From the NCBI GenBank assembly GCA_020353515.1, contig CP070695.1, positions 3,392,050 through 3,456,049 on the forward strand: 64,000 nt of DNA, read 5' to 3'. A program made the translations under genes and the position numbers. The notes below the pieces were generated by a model. The model saw nothing but the letters and a program-made list of their open reading frames with translations, made no database searches and was not told where the DNA came from. This document shows positions 54,644 to 63,200 of the stretch, in pieces. Every line of letters starts with the position of its first letter. The stretch's first letter is position 1. The DNA is from Candidatus Heimdallarchaeota archaeon. Its GTDB lineage: Archaea > Asgardarchaeota > Heimdallarchaeia > Hodarchaeales > Hodarchaeaceae.

Positions 54644-55527
54644 TAATGAATGATCTACATAAAAAACGAAAGTTTGAAGATTTTGAAAATAATTGGTCTC
54701 CTGAAGAAGATATTGAGGTTGATGACGATACAGTTCAAGATATCGAAGAGGAGAGTGAAGAGGAATATCGAACACCTCACCGTCGAAGACCTCTGAGCGA
54801 GCCTCGTCCACCTCGTGCCCCTCCTCTTCCCCCATTACCTCCATTACCCCCAGATATTGAAATTTTGAAATCGGATAAAGTTATCGGGATTCGGGGTTTA
54901 GATGCCCAGTTATATAAAGATATAAGTCGAATTGCACGGAAGAATGGTGTCAGTGTTGCTGAATTGATTAACCGTATCTTAGCTAAGTATCGGTATACCT
55001 CTATAGGCGAAAATGGTAATACTATTAGTAATATCGATTCTCTTGAGCTCTTTGAGGAGGACCTTACTCATTTAGATGATGAGGGGATTAACATCATTGG
55101 AGTCAAAAATCTCTCCTTAGGAGCAGACGTCACTCATGAGTCTTTCAACAAGATCAGAAATATAGAACACATTGAGCATATCTGGGTTCCCCCACATCTT
55201 TACTTACCATTGGTAAAAAAAGCAAGAAATTGCCACCAAATCGAGAAATACAAAGGAGATAAGATTCCTAGAGTGATTCAAAAAAGTTTTGACTCCGATG
55301 TCCATCTTACTAAATCATTTTTTGAATATTTTCTTGATGAAGAGCAAATGGTAGATTTGACCGTATATGGGGAACTTAGAATCGATACAGATGTTTCTCT
55401 CGATGATTTCAAGAGCGTGATCTACAATCTCCGGGTTGATAATGATATTCAAGCTCCACGGCATTTAATTGGCTTCTTATTTGCGAAATCGAAATGTTAC
55501 GGTGAAATTGAAGAGATCGAAGATTAA
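54640..55527 (+). CDS. Proline-rich ribbon-helix-helix protein
   Basis: 295 residues. Residues 1-50 are acidic; 55-75 are a Pro/Arg linker with PPLPPLPPLPP; residues about 82-118 are an RHH fold (VIGIRGLDAQLYKDISRIARK and SVAELINRILAKY), the DNA-binding unit of Arc/CopG-like dimers. The 170 C-terminal residues show a repeated beta pattern (DEGINIIGVKNLSLGADV, VDLTVYGELRIDTDV) like an oligomerising or bactofilin-like sheet, but not certain. Coupled to the 52-residue gene by ATGA. Confidence 0.75.
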   Translation: MIMNDLHKKRKFEDFENNWSPEEDIEVDDDTVQDIEEESEEEYRTPHRRRPLSEPRPPRAPPLPPLPPLPPDIEILKSDKVIGIRGLDAQLYKDISRIARKNGVSVAELINRILAKYRYTSIGENGNTISNIDSLELFEEDLTHLDDEGINIIGVKNLSLGADVTHESFNKIRNIEHIEHIWVPPHLYLPLVKKARNCHQIEKYKGDKIPRVIQKSFDSDVHLTKSFFEYFLDEEQMVDLTVYGELRIDTDVSLDDFKSVIYNLRVDNDIQAPRHLIGFLFAKSKCYGEIEEIED

Positions 55528-55554
55528 TCTCATATAGGGCCTTCGGCTTCTCAT

Positions 55555-55577
55555 TAACCATTCTTTAAGAATGGTTA
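55555..55577 (+). terminator. Perfect inverted repeat after the RHH gene
   Basis: TAACCATTC and GAATGGTTA, nine-base arms with a 5-base TTTAA spacer, between the RHH gene and the membrane histidine kinase gene. No long T-run follows, so it may be a terminator or a binding site for a dimeric regulator. Confidence 0.45.
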
Positions 55578-55638
55578 TTGGTTCTACTTGTAAAGTGTCG
55601 TTTATAGACATTAATTGTGAATTCTGGAAGGAATTTCT

Positions 55639-57042
55639 GTGATTGATAGTGGAATTGTCGTCGCATCGGGAATAAGCACCATTATGGCTTTTATTTCGGC
55701 CTTTATTTTAATCAGGCATTATTATCATTATAAAAAAGATACTACAACGAATTTCTGGGCGATTGCTATGTTTTTTTACGCGATTGGCCATTTTATTGTA
55801 ACATTACTTTATGCGGAGATTCTTGACAATTCGATTTTAACAATGTTCGTATATGTAAACTCTTCAGGAGCAGTAACTATGTCCCTTTTTCTTTTTGGAA
55901 CATTATCATTATTTACAAATCGAAAATCAATCACAATATCAATCTCAAGCATATATGGTCTGTTTTATTTTGTAGGTTCATTTTTATATGGTTTCATAAT
56001 TCCTGCGAATTCAGTTCTGAATTTCATTAATATTTCAGGTAATTTTACAGCACTAAATAATATGAGTTGGTTTGTTGTAGAAACATTAATACCTGCGTCC
56101 ATCTTTCTTTCAATTCTTTTTTTCAAGGATTATATAACTTCGAGAGACTATAGTTCTTTCTGGGTTTCGTTGCATTTTTTTCTTTACTTTGTACTTTTAC
56201 TCATATGGCCTTTCCCTGAATTAAAACTCCTATTCTATCTTGGACGAACATTAGCAACAAGTTGTCTTCTAACTGGTTTCACCTCATTAACTCAGCAAAG
56301 AAGATTAGAAGGCATAATACATGAAGTTGAAACTGCAGAATCCGATTTTTTCCTTGATTTGTTGTCACATGACATTAAAAATCATCTACAAGGCGTAAAA
56401 ATGATAACTGATTATTATCATATTGATGAAGCAATTTTGGAATCAAGTGAATTTATAGAGAAAATTGAAAATAATGTGAATTCAATTTTTGAATTAATTC
56501 TTAACATCGAAAAATACCGAACAGTTCAGAGAGAGGGTGGTTTTACTCATTTATCAACGAAAAAATTGACGCTTGTAATAAAAGAAACAATTAGTCAAGT
56601 AATTAATAACTTTCCAAACAAGAGTGTTAAGTTTCAAGTAGAAATTGATGAATCAATCTCATACTGGATAAATGCTAATGAATTTATTGAAGATGTTTTC
56701 CTTAATTTATTTTCAAATGCAATAAAACATAGTAACAGAGAGGATGTGGAGATTGATCTCACAATTAGTTCTACTTTAGTAAGAGGAGTTGATTACTGGG
56801 TGGTATCTATTGGTGATAACGGCCTCGGAATCCCTGAAGAAAAGAAAAAATATCTCTTTACGGGAAAATTACGCAAAGATGGATCAGGGATTGGATTATC
56901 AATTGTGAAAAACATCATTGACGGATATAAAGGAAAAATCACTTTTAAAAATATGGAAAATGACAATGGAGAGGTTTGTGGGGCAATTTTCACACTTTAT
57001 TTCCCCAAAGCACGAGCTGTAGAGCAGCTAATTGTTACCTAG
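55639..57042 (+). CDS. Membrane histidine kinase
   Basis: 467 residues, GTG start. Seven membrane helices at residues 5-215 form a sensor like a 7TM domain; then H244 in LDLLSHDIKNHLQG is the phospho-acceptor; the ATPase domain has N box FLNLFSNAIKHS, G1 IGDNGLGIPEE and G2 GSGIGLSIVKNII. Kinases whose dimerisation helix reads HDIKNHLQG are common in archaea. No regulator gene adjoins it. Its last 15 bases overlap the convergent MFS gene. Confidence 0.92.
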   Translation: MIDSGIVVASGISTIMAFISAFILIRHYYHYKKDTTTNFWAIAMFFYAIGHFIVTLLYAEILDNSILTMFVYVNSSGAVTMSLFLFGTLSLFTNRKSITISISSIYGLFYFVGSFLYGFIIPANSVLNFINISGNFTALNNMSWFVVETLIPASIFLSILFFKDYITSRDYSSFWVSLHFFLYFVLLLIWPFPELKLLFYLGRTLATSCLLTGFTSLTQQRRLEGIIHEVETAESDFFLDLLSHDIKNHLQGVKMITDYYHIDEAILESSEFIEKIENNVNSIFELILNIEKYRTVQREGGFTHLSTKKLTLVIKETISQVINNFPNKSVKFQVEIDESISYWINANEFIEDVFLNLFSNAIKHSNREDVEIDLTISSTLVRGVDYWVVSIGDNGLGIPEEKKKYLFTGKLRKDGSGIGLSIVKNIIDGYKGKITFKNMENDNGEVCGAIFTLYFPKARAVEQLIVT

Positions 57043-58248
57043 TTGTGACTTTGAGGATTCAGGATCAGGTGATACTTGGATGTTTAAATAACCAATTAAA
57101 GCTCCCACAAAAGCTGTACTTGAGAATATTAGTCCAATTGTTGAATACCCATAACTAATCCAGATTAAACCGCTTAATCCCGAACCAAGTGCTGATGCAC
57201 TAGCGTTTAGTGCCTGATTTATAGAGAGAACAGTTCCTTTTGAGTTTGATGCTACTTGAGTGAGTAAGACTGGAACTTCAGACATCGCAAAATCAAATGA
57301 AGTACCTAATAGGATCAGCCAAAAGATCACAAAAATGTGATTGAAAGAAAAATGAGACAATAAAATCATACAAGTTGCAGCAATCATTAATCCGGATATA
57401 GTACAGCGTTTTGGGCCGATTCTGTCTCCCAACCAGGTGGCTAAGAGCGTTCCAAACAACGTTCCGACTCCCATAAAAGCTAGGATTACACTTATTGATG
57501 TCTCTTTGATTTGAAATTTGGTTTCCATCCAAATGGGGAAAAATGCAAAAATACCTTGAATAGCTCCAACAGCAAAGAACATTAACAATAATCCTGAAAG
57601 CGCACTTTTATTGGATACTACTCTTTTGAATAATTTCAAACTCTGTTCAACTAGAGCTCCTTGATTAGGTATTTCATCACTAGTAGAGTCTATTAAATAG
57701 ATTAATACACAAGAGCTTAATGCTAGAAGCCCTAGTATTATAAATGGAAATCGCCAACTCAAATGTTCAATCGAATAACCTACTAAAGGTACTCCAAATA
57801 TGAATGTGATAGGCCAAGATAAGCGGACGAACCCCATCGCACGGGACCTTGTTTCATATGTATATTGATCACCCAGTTCAGCTAACAACGCTGGTAAAAA
57901 TATGGCTTTTCCCAGTCCAGCTAACGCTCGTGCAATCAAGATAAATAACCAATCTTGAGCTACAGCCATGAGGCCTGAACTTATCGCAAAAATAACTAAT
58001 CCAATGGTTAGGAAATTTCTTCTTCCATATTGATCAGATAGACTCCCGAAAACTGGACTTAGTAGAATAAAAATTGAATATACAGAGACGAGAAATCCCA
58101 TAAGCCAAATTTGGATATTAAAAGACTCACTAAGAGTACTAAAGTAGAGTGTAATGCTCTGAAAATCGAGATCAAGTGCAATTCGGGCTAATAACAGAAT
58201 TGCTAATTGTGCTGAAGAAGATCTCACACGTCTCATCCTATGTACCAA
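57028..58248 (-). CDS. MFS transporter
   Basis: 406 residues, 12 membrane helices. The MFS loop 2-3 motif is PVFGSLSDQYGRRNFLTIGL, and its copy in the second half is LATWLGDRIGPKRCTISGLM. Layout resembles drug:H+ antiporters (DHA1), but substrate unknown. The last 15 bases overlap the kinase gene on the other strand. Divergent from the decarboxylase gene, sharing a spacer of less than 150 bases. Confidence 0.93.
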   Translation of the reverse strand: MVHRMRRVRSSSAQLAILLLARIALDLDFQSITLYFSTLSESFNIQIWLMGFLVSVYSIFILLSPVFGSLSDQYGRRNFLTIGLVIFAISSGLMAVAQDWLFILIARALAGLGKAIFLPALLAELGDQYTYETRSRAMGFVRLSWPITFIFGVPLVGYSIEHLSWRFPFIILGLLALSSCVLIYLIDSTSDEIPNQGALVEQSLKLFKRVVSNKSALSGLLLMFFAVGAIQGIFAFFPIWMETKFQIKETSISVILAFMGVGTLFGTLLATWLGDRIGPKRCTISGLMIAATCMILLSHFSFNHIFVIFWLILLGTSFDFAMSEVPVLLTQVASNSKGTVLSINQALNASASALGSGLSGLIWISYGYSTIGLIFSSTAFVGALIGYLNIQVSPDPESSKSQLGNN

Positions 58249-58387
58249 CTACATTGACCTAATATTCTACTAAAACAAGTTTACACTGTGTATACCTGTG
58301 CATACATTTTGGCCACATAATCTTTTGTACAGATCAAGGGGAGTTTTGCACGCATATTATCTATCTATTGTTGGAGTTTTATCACTT

Positions 58388-59545
58388 TTGCAAATTAATG
58401 AATCATTTAATGTTAAAGAAAATCTTAGTAAAGACTTTTCATATTCAGGTGGGAAAATTTTAAGCTCTATGAACTGTGAAGCTGATCCATTTGCACTAGA
58501 AGTTTTCCGTAGTAATGTAGAGAAGAATCTTGGTGATCCCGCGTTATTTCCAGGGACTATTGCCGTCGAGACTCGTGTTATTAATATTTTAGGTAGCTTA
58601 TTTGACCTTCCCTCATCAGGAACAGGTGTCATTCTATCAGGGGGATCCGAGGCTAATCTTACTGCTCTTTGGGCCATTCGGAATAATAATGCTAGTAGTC
58701 ATAATCAGCAAAAACCCGAAATTATTGCCCCTGAATCCGTTCATATTTCCATTGATAAAGCTGCTGATTTGTTGCAGCTCAAACTCATTAAAATTCCTAC
58801 AACACCTCAGTATCAGGCCGATCTTGAAGCAATCTCTGATGCCATATCAAAAAAGACAATTGCTCTAATAGGAGTAGCTGGAACAACAGCATTCGGAACC
58901 ATTGATCCGCTGAAAGAACTGGATGACATTTGTCAAACTTATGAATTAGATCTACATATTGATGCTGCGTTTGGTGGACTTATTTTTCCTTTTCTCCCAA
59001 AAATACATTCAAATTTTAACTTGTCTTTCGATGATTTGCAATCATTAGTCTCCATCACAGTCGATATTCATAAAATGGGACGTGTTCCAATCCCTGGAGG
59101 AGGGTTATTATGGCGTGACGCTACCTATCCGATTGCTATCCAATTCACATTGCCATATTTGGCCGGGAAACCGAAACAAATAACAATTACAGGTACAAGA
59201 ACAGGAGCATCTGCAATTGCCTTCGCATCATTATGGGAAAAAAATGGTTTCCAGGGATTTCAAGAAACTGTTATGTCTTGCCTCGAGAATACTCGATATC
59301 TATCCGTCGAATTAGAAAAACGTGGATTATTAATCCCTATTAAACCTGTTATTAACATTCTTGGAGTTACAACCCCCTCAGATTTTCCTTTCAACGTATT
59401 GGAGCTGCATAAAATATTATGGCAGCATGGTTGGACGACAACTATCGTAAATGGGAGACTAAGATTTGTAGTAATGCCTTCAACTACAAAAAATCAACTT
59501 AGGAATCTTATTTTTCTAATTGATCAATTAATTAGTGATGGTTAG
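58388..59545 (+). CDS. mfnA: MfnA-like PLP-dependent decarboxylase
   Basis: About 385 residues. The family makes tyramine from tyrosine (methanofuran) or beta-alanine from aspartate (coenzyme A), the latter likely in a non-methanogen. Start: SKDFSYSGGKILSSM follows the family's N-terminal pattern, and the frame is open from GTG 58298, but the first 30 residues do not look like protein, so TTG 58388 with GGAG upstream is preferred. HIDAAFGG holds the PLP-pyridine Asp; DIHKMGRVPIPGGG holds the Schiff-base Lys (K229). TGTRTGASAIA also fits. It overlaps the convergent glutaredoxin-like gene by 14 bases. Confidence 0.9.
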   Translation: MQINESFNVKENLSKDFSYSGGKILSSMNCEADPFALEVFRSNVEKNLGDPALFPGTIAVETRVINILGSLFDLPSSGTGVILSGGSEANLTALWAIRNNNASSHNQQKPEIIAPESVHISIDKAADLLQLKLIKIPTTPQYQADLEAISDAISKKTIALIGVAGTTAFGTIDPLKELDDICQTYELDLHIDAAFGGLIFPFLPKIHSNFNLSFDDLQSLVSITVDIHKMGRVPIPGGGLLWRDATYPIAIQFTLPYLAGKPKQITITGTRTGASAIAFASLWEKNGFQGFQETVMSCLENTRYLSVELEKRGLLIPIKPVINILGVTTPSDFPFNVLELHKILWQHGWTTTIVNGRLRFVVMPSTTKNQLRNLIFLIDQLISDG

Positions 59546-59789
59546 GGGACTCCCCGAGTCCAATCTTATCCAATATTCGTTCTTCAGTTATTTCTTTTCC
59601 ATATAGCATGAAATTATTAATTTTAACAGCGGGAAGAGTTCTTAATTCTCCTTTTAGGAACTTAGTTACTGACCCAACTCTTTTTATCTTGACATTAGGA
59701 TAATTATTTTCAATCTTCCTCATTATTTTCCGCACACGAATACATCGTGGGCAAATTAAGGAATGAAAAAAGATTACTTGGTGTTGCAT
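59532..59789 (-). CDS. Glutaredoxin-like small redox protein
   Basis: 85 residues. The active site is CPRC in FFHSLICPRCIRVRKIM at about 13-16, followed by a cis-Pro in RTLPAVKIN and a short C-terminal helix, which is the thioredoxin fold in minimal form. Role in disulfide exchange is likely; the partner is unknown. Convergent with the decarboxylase gene (14-base overlap). Confidence 0.85.
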   Translation of the reverse strand: MQHQVIFFHSLICPRCIRVRKIMRKIENNYPNVKIKRVGSVTKFLKGELRTLPAVKINNFMLYGKEITEERILDKIGLGESPNHH

Positions 59790-59948
59790 TAGTAATTCTC
59801 TGGTTATACTAATAATAAGAAAGTCTTATTATTTTTTTTCAGGTAATTGTCTTTATCAATTGGAGAGATTTAAAAACACAAAGAAAAAGAAAAAAAATAT
59901 AGAATCAATAGGAAAGTAATACCTAGTTTGAAATAAAAGGGAATACTG

Positions 59949-60503
59949 TTGTCAACGAGAGACAAATTATCGCAGCTATCAGATGATGAGTTAGAAAAAA
60001 TCTATCAAGAAAAGAAAGCTGAGTATGATCAAAAAATATTGAAAAATAGGCGAATAAGGGGAATTCTATCAAGGAAAATCAATGAAAAACAAAAATCTGT
60101 AGAAAACCTTCGAAAAGAGGCAGATGATTTCCTTACTTCTCATCCTGAGCTTTCTGTCGCCAAACAAGACTTTGACGACACAGACTTTGATCCAGAGGAA
60201 TTAAAACAATTAATACAAGAAAAACAAACAATCCTCTCACAGCTTCAATCAAAGAAATTAGAGATCGAAAAGAGTATTCCAGAAATTACAAACCACATTA
60301 AGCAACAAAAACTCTTAGAGAATCAATATCAAGAAGAAATTAATTTGTTAATTTCTCAATCAGAAAACTTTTCTGAGTCTGATAGTTTTGAAATGCTGGA
60401 GTTAGATCAACTTTCACATGAGATTAAATCAGCCCAAGATGAGCTTGAGTCCCTCAGTAAAGGGATAGAAGAGCTCCGTAATAAAGTACATCAACAAGGA
60501 TAA
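59949..60503 (+). CDS. Coiled-coil protein A
   Basis: 184 residues, TTG start. Nearly all helix with heptad-like charge pattern: LSDDELEKIYQEKKAEYDQK, then two long coiled segments at about 20-65 and 85-184 with a Pro-containing turn at ADDFLTSHPELSVAKQ. No enzyme motif. It ends one base before the next coiled-coil gene, so both are made together. Possibly the two chains form one elongated complex, like a tether or scaffold. The stretch before it (59880-59905) is A-rich. Confidence 0.72.
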   Translation: MSTRDKLSQLSDDELEKIYQEKKAEYDQKILKNRRIRGILSRKINEKQKSVENLRKEADDFLTSHPELSVAKQDFDDTDFDPEELKQLIQEKQTILSQLQSKKLEIEKSIPEITNHIKQQKLLENQYQEEINLLISQSENFSESDSFEMLELDQLSHEIKSAQDELESLSKGIEELRNKVHQQG

Positions 60504-60504
60504 G

Positions 60505-61491
60505 GTGCATATGACTACATATATCGATGACATTCTTAATCTTGAAAAGGAGCTAAATCAAGAAACTGATTCACATCTTCAATTGAAAGCAGATCTATCT
60601 GTAGAATTCGCTGAATTATCATCTGAAGAATTACAATTAATAGATCAACTATCAAAATTACGAAAAAAGCTAACTTCTATTGATTTGGTCGAAAAAAACA
60701 CATCAATTGATATTCCCCAACTTATTCAGACTAAAGACGAGTTAGAAGCTGAAATAAAACAGGTTCAATTAGAACTTGATCCATTTGAACAACAACTAGC
60801 TCAATTAAATTCTGAATATAGTGTAATCGATTCTAAAGTTAAAGTTTTGTTACAGGAAAAAAACCAACAGGAAGAAAAATCTCTTGCCTCAAAAAAGAAG
60901 GGAGAGATAAAGACACAGACAAGCAATAAAATCCAGAATGAACGTGAAAAACTTAAAAAGATAAAGAATCGAATTGAAGATCAGAAGAAAATCAAGGAAA
61001 ATCTTGAAGAGTTCTTAGAAACTCTAGAAACTATCCAATTGGTCGTAAGTACTTATTCTCCTCTAGCAAAATCTGATATTTCTTTACCCACAAATGTTAC
61101 AGAAGAAATTCAAGACCTTATTATGGCCTCAAAGACATCTTTCGACGAAGCTCAGACAAAGTTTGATCCAAATGATTTAGTTCCTTTCTTAGTTGATGCG
61201 GACAAGTCATATCAAAACATTATTTCAGTATTCGTCAAACTCTGTGATAATATTCCGAATTCTTTACTAGAATCTGAATTTAACGAACAGATTCTCACTC
61301 TTGTTAATAAAGGACTGATGTTGAATACCCGTCATTTAAATGCAGTCCAAACAATGCTTTTAAAACTAGAGAAAGGTGTTGAAATTGCCCCTCTAGCTTC
61401 TTTTTCAAACGAAATTAAGAAATATTTTGTAGATAATCTCACATATCTGCGTGTTACTGGATGGGTAGTTTTAGAACCTCCCCCCTCTTGA
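60505..61491 (+). CDS. Coiled-coil protein B
   Basis: 328 residues, GTG start (ATG 60511 is an alternative). Residues 1-190 are a coiled coil with two breaks (NLEKELNQETDSHLQLKADL, DQLSKLRKKL, KNRIEDQKKIKENLEEFLETL). Residues 200-328 are a helical globular part (LVPFLVDADKSYQNIISVFV, LLKLEKGVEIAPLASFS) ending with a Pro-rich tail. No ATPase motif, so it is not an SMC-like protein. Directly follows coiled-coil protein A. Confidence 0.72.
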   Translation: MHMTTYIDDILNLEKELNQETDSHLQLKADLSVEFAELSSEELQLIDQLSKLRKKLTSIDLVEKNTSIDIPQLIQTKDELEAEIKQVQLELDPFEQQLAQLNSEYSVIDSKVKVLLQEKNQQEEKSLASKKKGEIKTQTSNKIQNEREKLKKIKNRIEDQKKIKENLEEFLETLETIQLVVSTYSPLAKSDISLPTNVTEEIQDLIMASKTSFDEAQTKFDPNDLVPFLVDADKSYQNIISVFVKLCDNIPNSLLESEFNEQILTLVNKGLMLNTRHLNAVQTMLLKLEKGVEIAPLASFSNEIKKYFVDNLTYLRVTGWVVLEPPPS

Positions 61492-61521
61492 TTACTGATA
61501 AAAAAACTTTTTCCTAAATCT

Positions 61522-61965
61522 TTACTTTATTGAATTGATTATTTGTTGAGTAGAAGTAACTCCTGAAATAACGATTTCAGTACACTTTTCCCTTCTACCT
61601 GGCATTTTTAAATCTATTTTACCAGATTCATCCCTAAATTCATCTATTAACTCGTAACAGGTGAAAGTTTCAAATTTGTCCTTAAAATCCTTCTTCCAAA
61701 TCTTTACTTTTTTAGCAATTTCTTTATCCTCTAATCCTTTTTCGGCTAGGATTAAACTTAAAGCAGCTAAAGAACCTGTGACAGCTCCGCATACTAGTCC
61801 TTCTCCAAAACCACCCCCCATCGGGAGCATGGCTTTGTAAAACGGATCACACAACGATTCTTTATCATTAAAAGTTAAAATTCCACAAACAGATGCCCTT
61901 GCGCAATTTGCTTTTTTCTCCCAATACTCTAATGATTTTTCTGTAACAGTTTGTTTCCTTTCCAT
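61522..61965 (-). CDS. C_GCAxxG_C_C family protein
   Basis: 147 residues. The family motif is seen in order: ANCARASVCGIL, GFGEGLVCGAVTGS (the GCAxxG), FETFTCYELI and RREKCTEIVIS. The cysteines are thought to bind a metal cluster or take part in redox, and the family often sits near redox enzymes, but its function is unknown. Soluble by composition. Confidence 0.88.
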   Translation of the reverse strand: MERKQTVTEKSLEYWEKKANCARASVCGILTFNDKESLCDPFYKAMLPMGGGFGEGLVCGAVTGSLAALSLILAEKGLEDKEIAKKVKIWKKDFKDKFETFTCYELIDEFRDESGKIDLKMPGRREKCTEIVISGVTSTQQIINSIK

Positions 61966-62141
61966 GAATTAGACTCTCCTTTCTAATTGTACAACTTTCG
62001 TCGTGATATTCTAGTACTATTAATGGATTTTTAATCGAATTTAGAAAGAAGTAATTTTGTTTTTAAATTTCATCTCATTGGCATAAAGCGGATGAATGAA
62101 AATAACTTACCTATGTCAAAGGAATGCTATGATTAAAACCA

Positions 62142-63176
62142 CTAAGGTTTTTGAGCACGAACAATTAGAATTCCATCTTCCAATGTTTCTTCTACAACAG
62201 AATGGAAACCTGTTTCTGTAAGACGTTTCTTCCCTTCAGTTATTGTCATATGTGATAATTTAGAGGCAGTCAAAGAATTTTGGAAGAATCTCAGAAGGAG
62301 AGGGAAACTTAAATCTTCTCTGGGATGTGTTTCAAGCCAATCACTATCCATTTCGATATTCGATACTATTATTAGTTGACCACCTTCATTTAAAGCCTTG
62401 AAGAGTTTGTACAAAAGCTCCTGATTAAACCCTCCCGCGTCACAATTCAAGATCATATCAAAACCTGTGGGTAAATCGTCGTGATCGAAGTCCGCTGCTT
62501 GATATACAATTCGGTCTGCAACTGAACTTTTAGCTGCAATTTCTCGTCCAATAACACAAACATTAGGGATATCTATTACAACAGCTGTTAATTCAGGGTG
62601 TTGTTTTAATAAAGCTAGTGACATCACCCCTGATCCTCCTCCCAGATCCATTAATCGCTTCACGCCTTTCATATTTAATGATTGAGCCAGTTTTTCTCCT
62701 GAAGAGTAGTGTATCTCATAAAGTGTATATGTAAATCTTCGGGCATATTCAGGATCTTCTTGTATTCGTTTGAACCAATCAAGAGATTTCTCCCCTTGGG
62801 CAGTCATAACTGATTTTGGATGGGAAATATGTGAGGTTAAATTGTAGCCAGTTAAGTATTGTTCCCTAGCCGCTTGCGCTATAAATGCCCAGGATTCTGG
62901 ACTATATGTTTCTATTATTATAGATTGGGAAAGTGAAGTGAGCTTATATCTCAAGTTTTCCTGCTTTAATAAGCCTAATTCAACTAATAGTTCCAACCAA
63001 TAATGACATCGATCTTGTGGGATTCTAAATTTTTGAGAAATATCTTCAAGACCTACTGATTGGTCGTTAATATACCAAAAGAGATGCAATTCTAAAGCTG
63101 TTGTTATAGCTGCCGGAATGACATGCATTTTCATGAGGATTCTTACATCTTCAGGTGTTTTAATGTTTATTTCCAC
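62142..63176 (-). CDS. O-methyltransferase (plant-COMT/acetylserotonin type)
   Basis: 344 residues. An N-terminal winged-helix dimerisation domain (residues 10-100: ALELHLFWYINDQSVGLEDI, RIPQDRCHYWLELLVELGLL) is followed by a methyltransferase with motif I VKRLMDLGGGSGVMSLALL near residue 175, TAVVIDIPNV and GFDMILNCDAGGFN. Usual Asp/His catalytic pair not located with certainty. Substrate unknown; in bacteria such enzymes act on natural products. It ends 35 bases before the start of the aminotransferase on the same strand side. Confidence 0.88.
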   Translation of the reverse strand: MEINIKTPEDVRILMKMHVIPAAITTALELHLFWYINDQSVGLEDISQKFRIPQDRCHYWLELLVELGLLKQENLRYKLTSLSQSIIIETYSPESWAFIAQAAREQYLTGYNLTSHISHPKSVMTAQGEKSLDWFKRIQEDPEYARRFTYTLYEIHYSSGEKLAQSLNMKGVKRLMDLGGGSGVMSLALLKQHPELTAVVIDIPNVCVIGREIAAKSSVADRIVYQAADFDHDDLPTGFDMILNCDAGGFNQELLYKLFKALNEGGQLIIVSNIEMDSDWLETHPREDLSFPLLLRFFQNSLTASKLSHMTITEGKKRLTETGFHSVVEETLEDGILIVRAQKP

Positions 63177-63200
63177 TTTTAAGTCCCCTCTTGTGGAGAA

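Noticed and set aside
58298..58387. N-terminal extension of the decarboxylase
   Set aside because: Open frame but with Trp/His/Arg-rich sequence unlike the family; family similarity begins after TTG 58388.
59949..61491. SMC or Rad50-like identity of the coiled-coil pair
   Set aside because: No Walker A, Walker B or signature motif in either chain.
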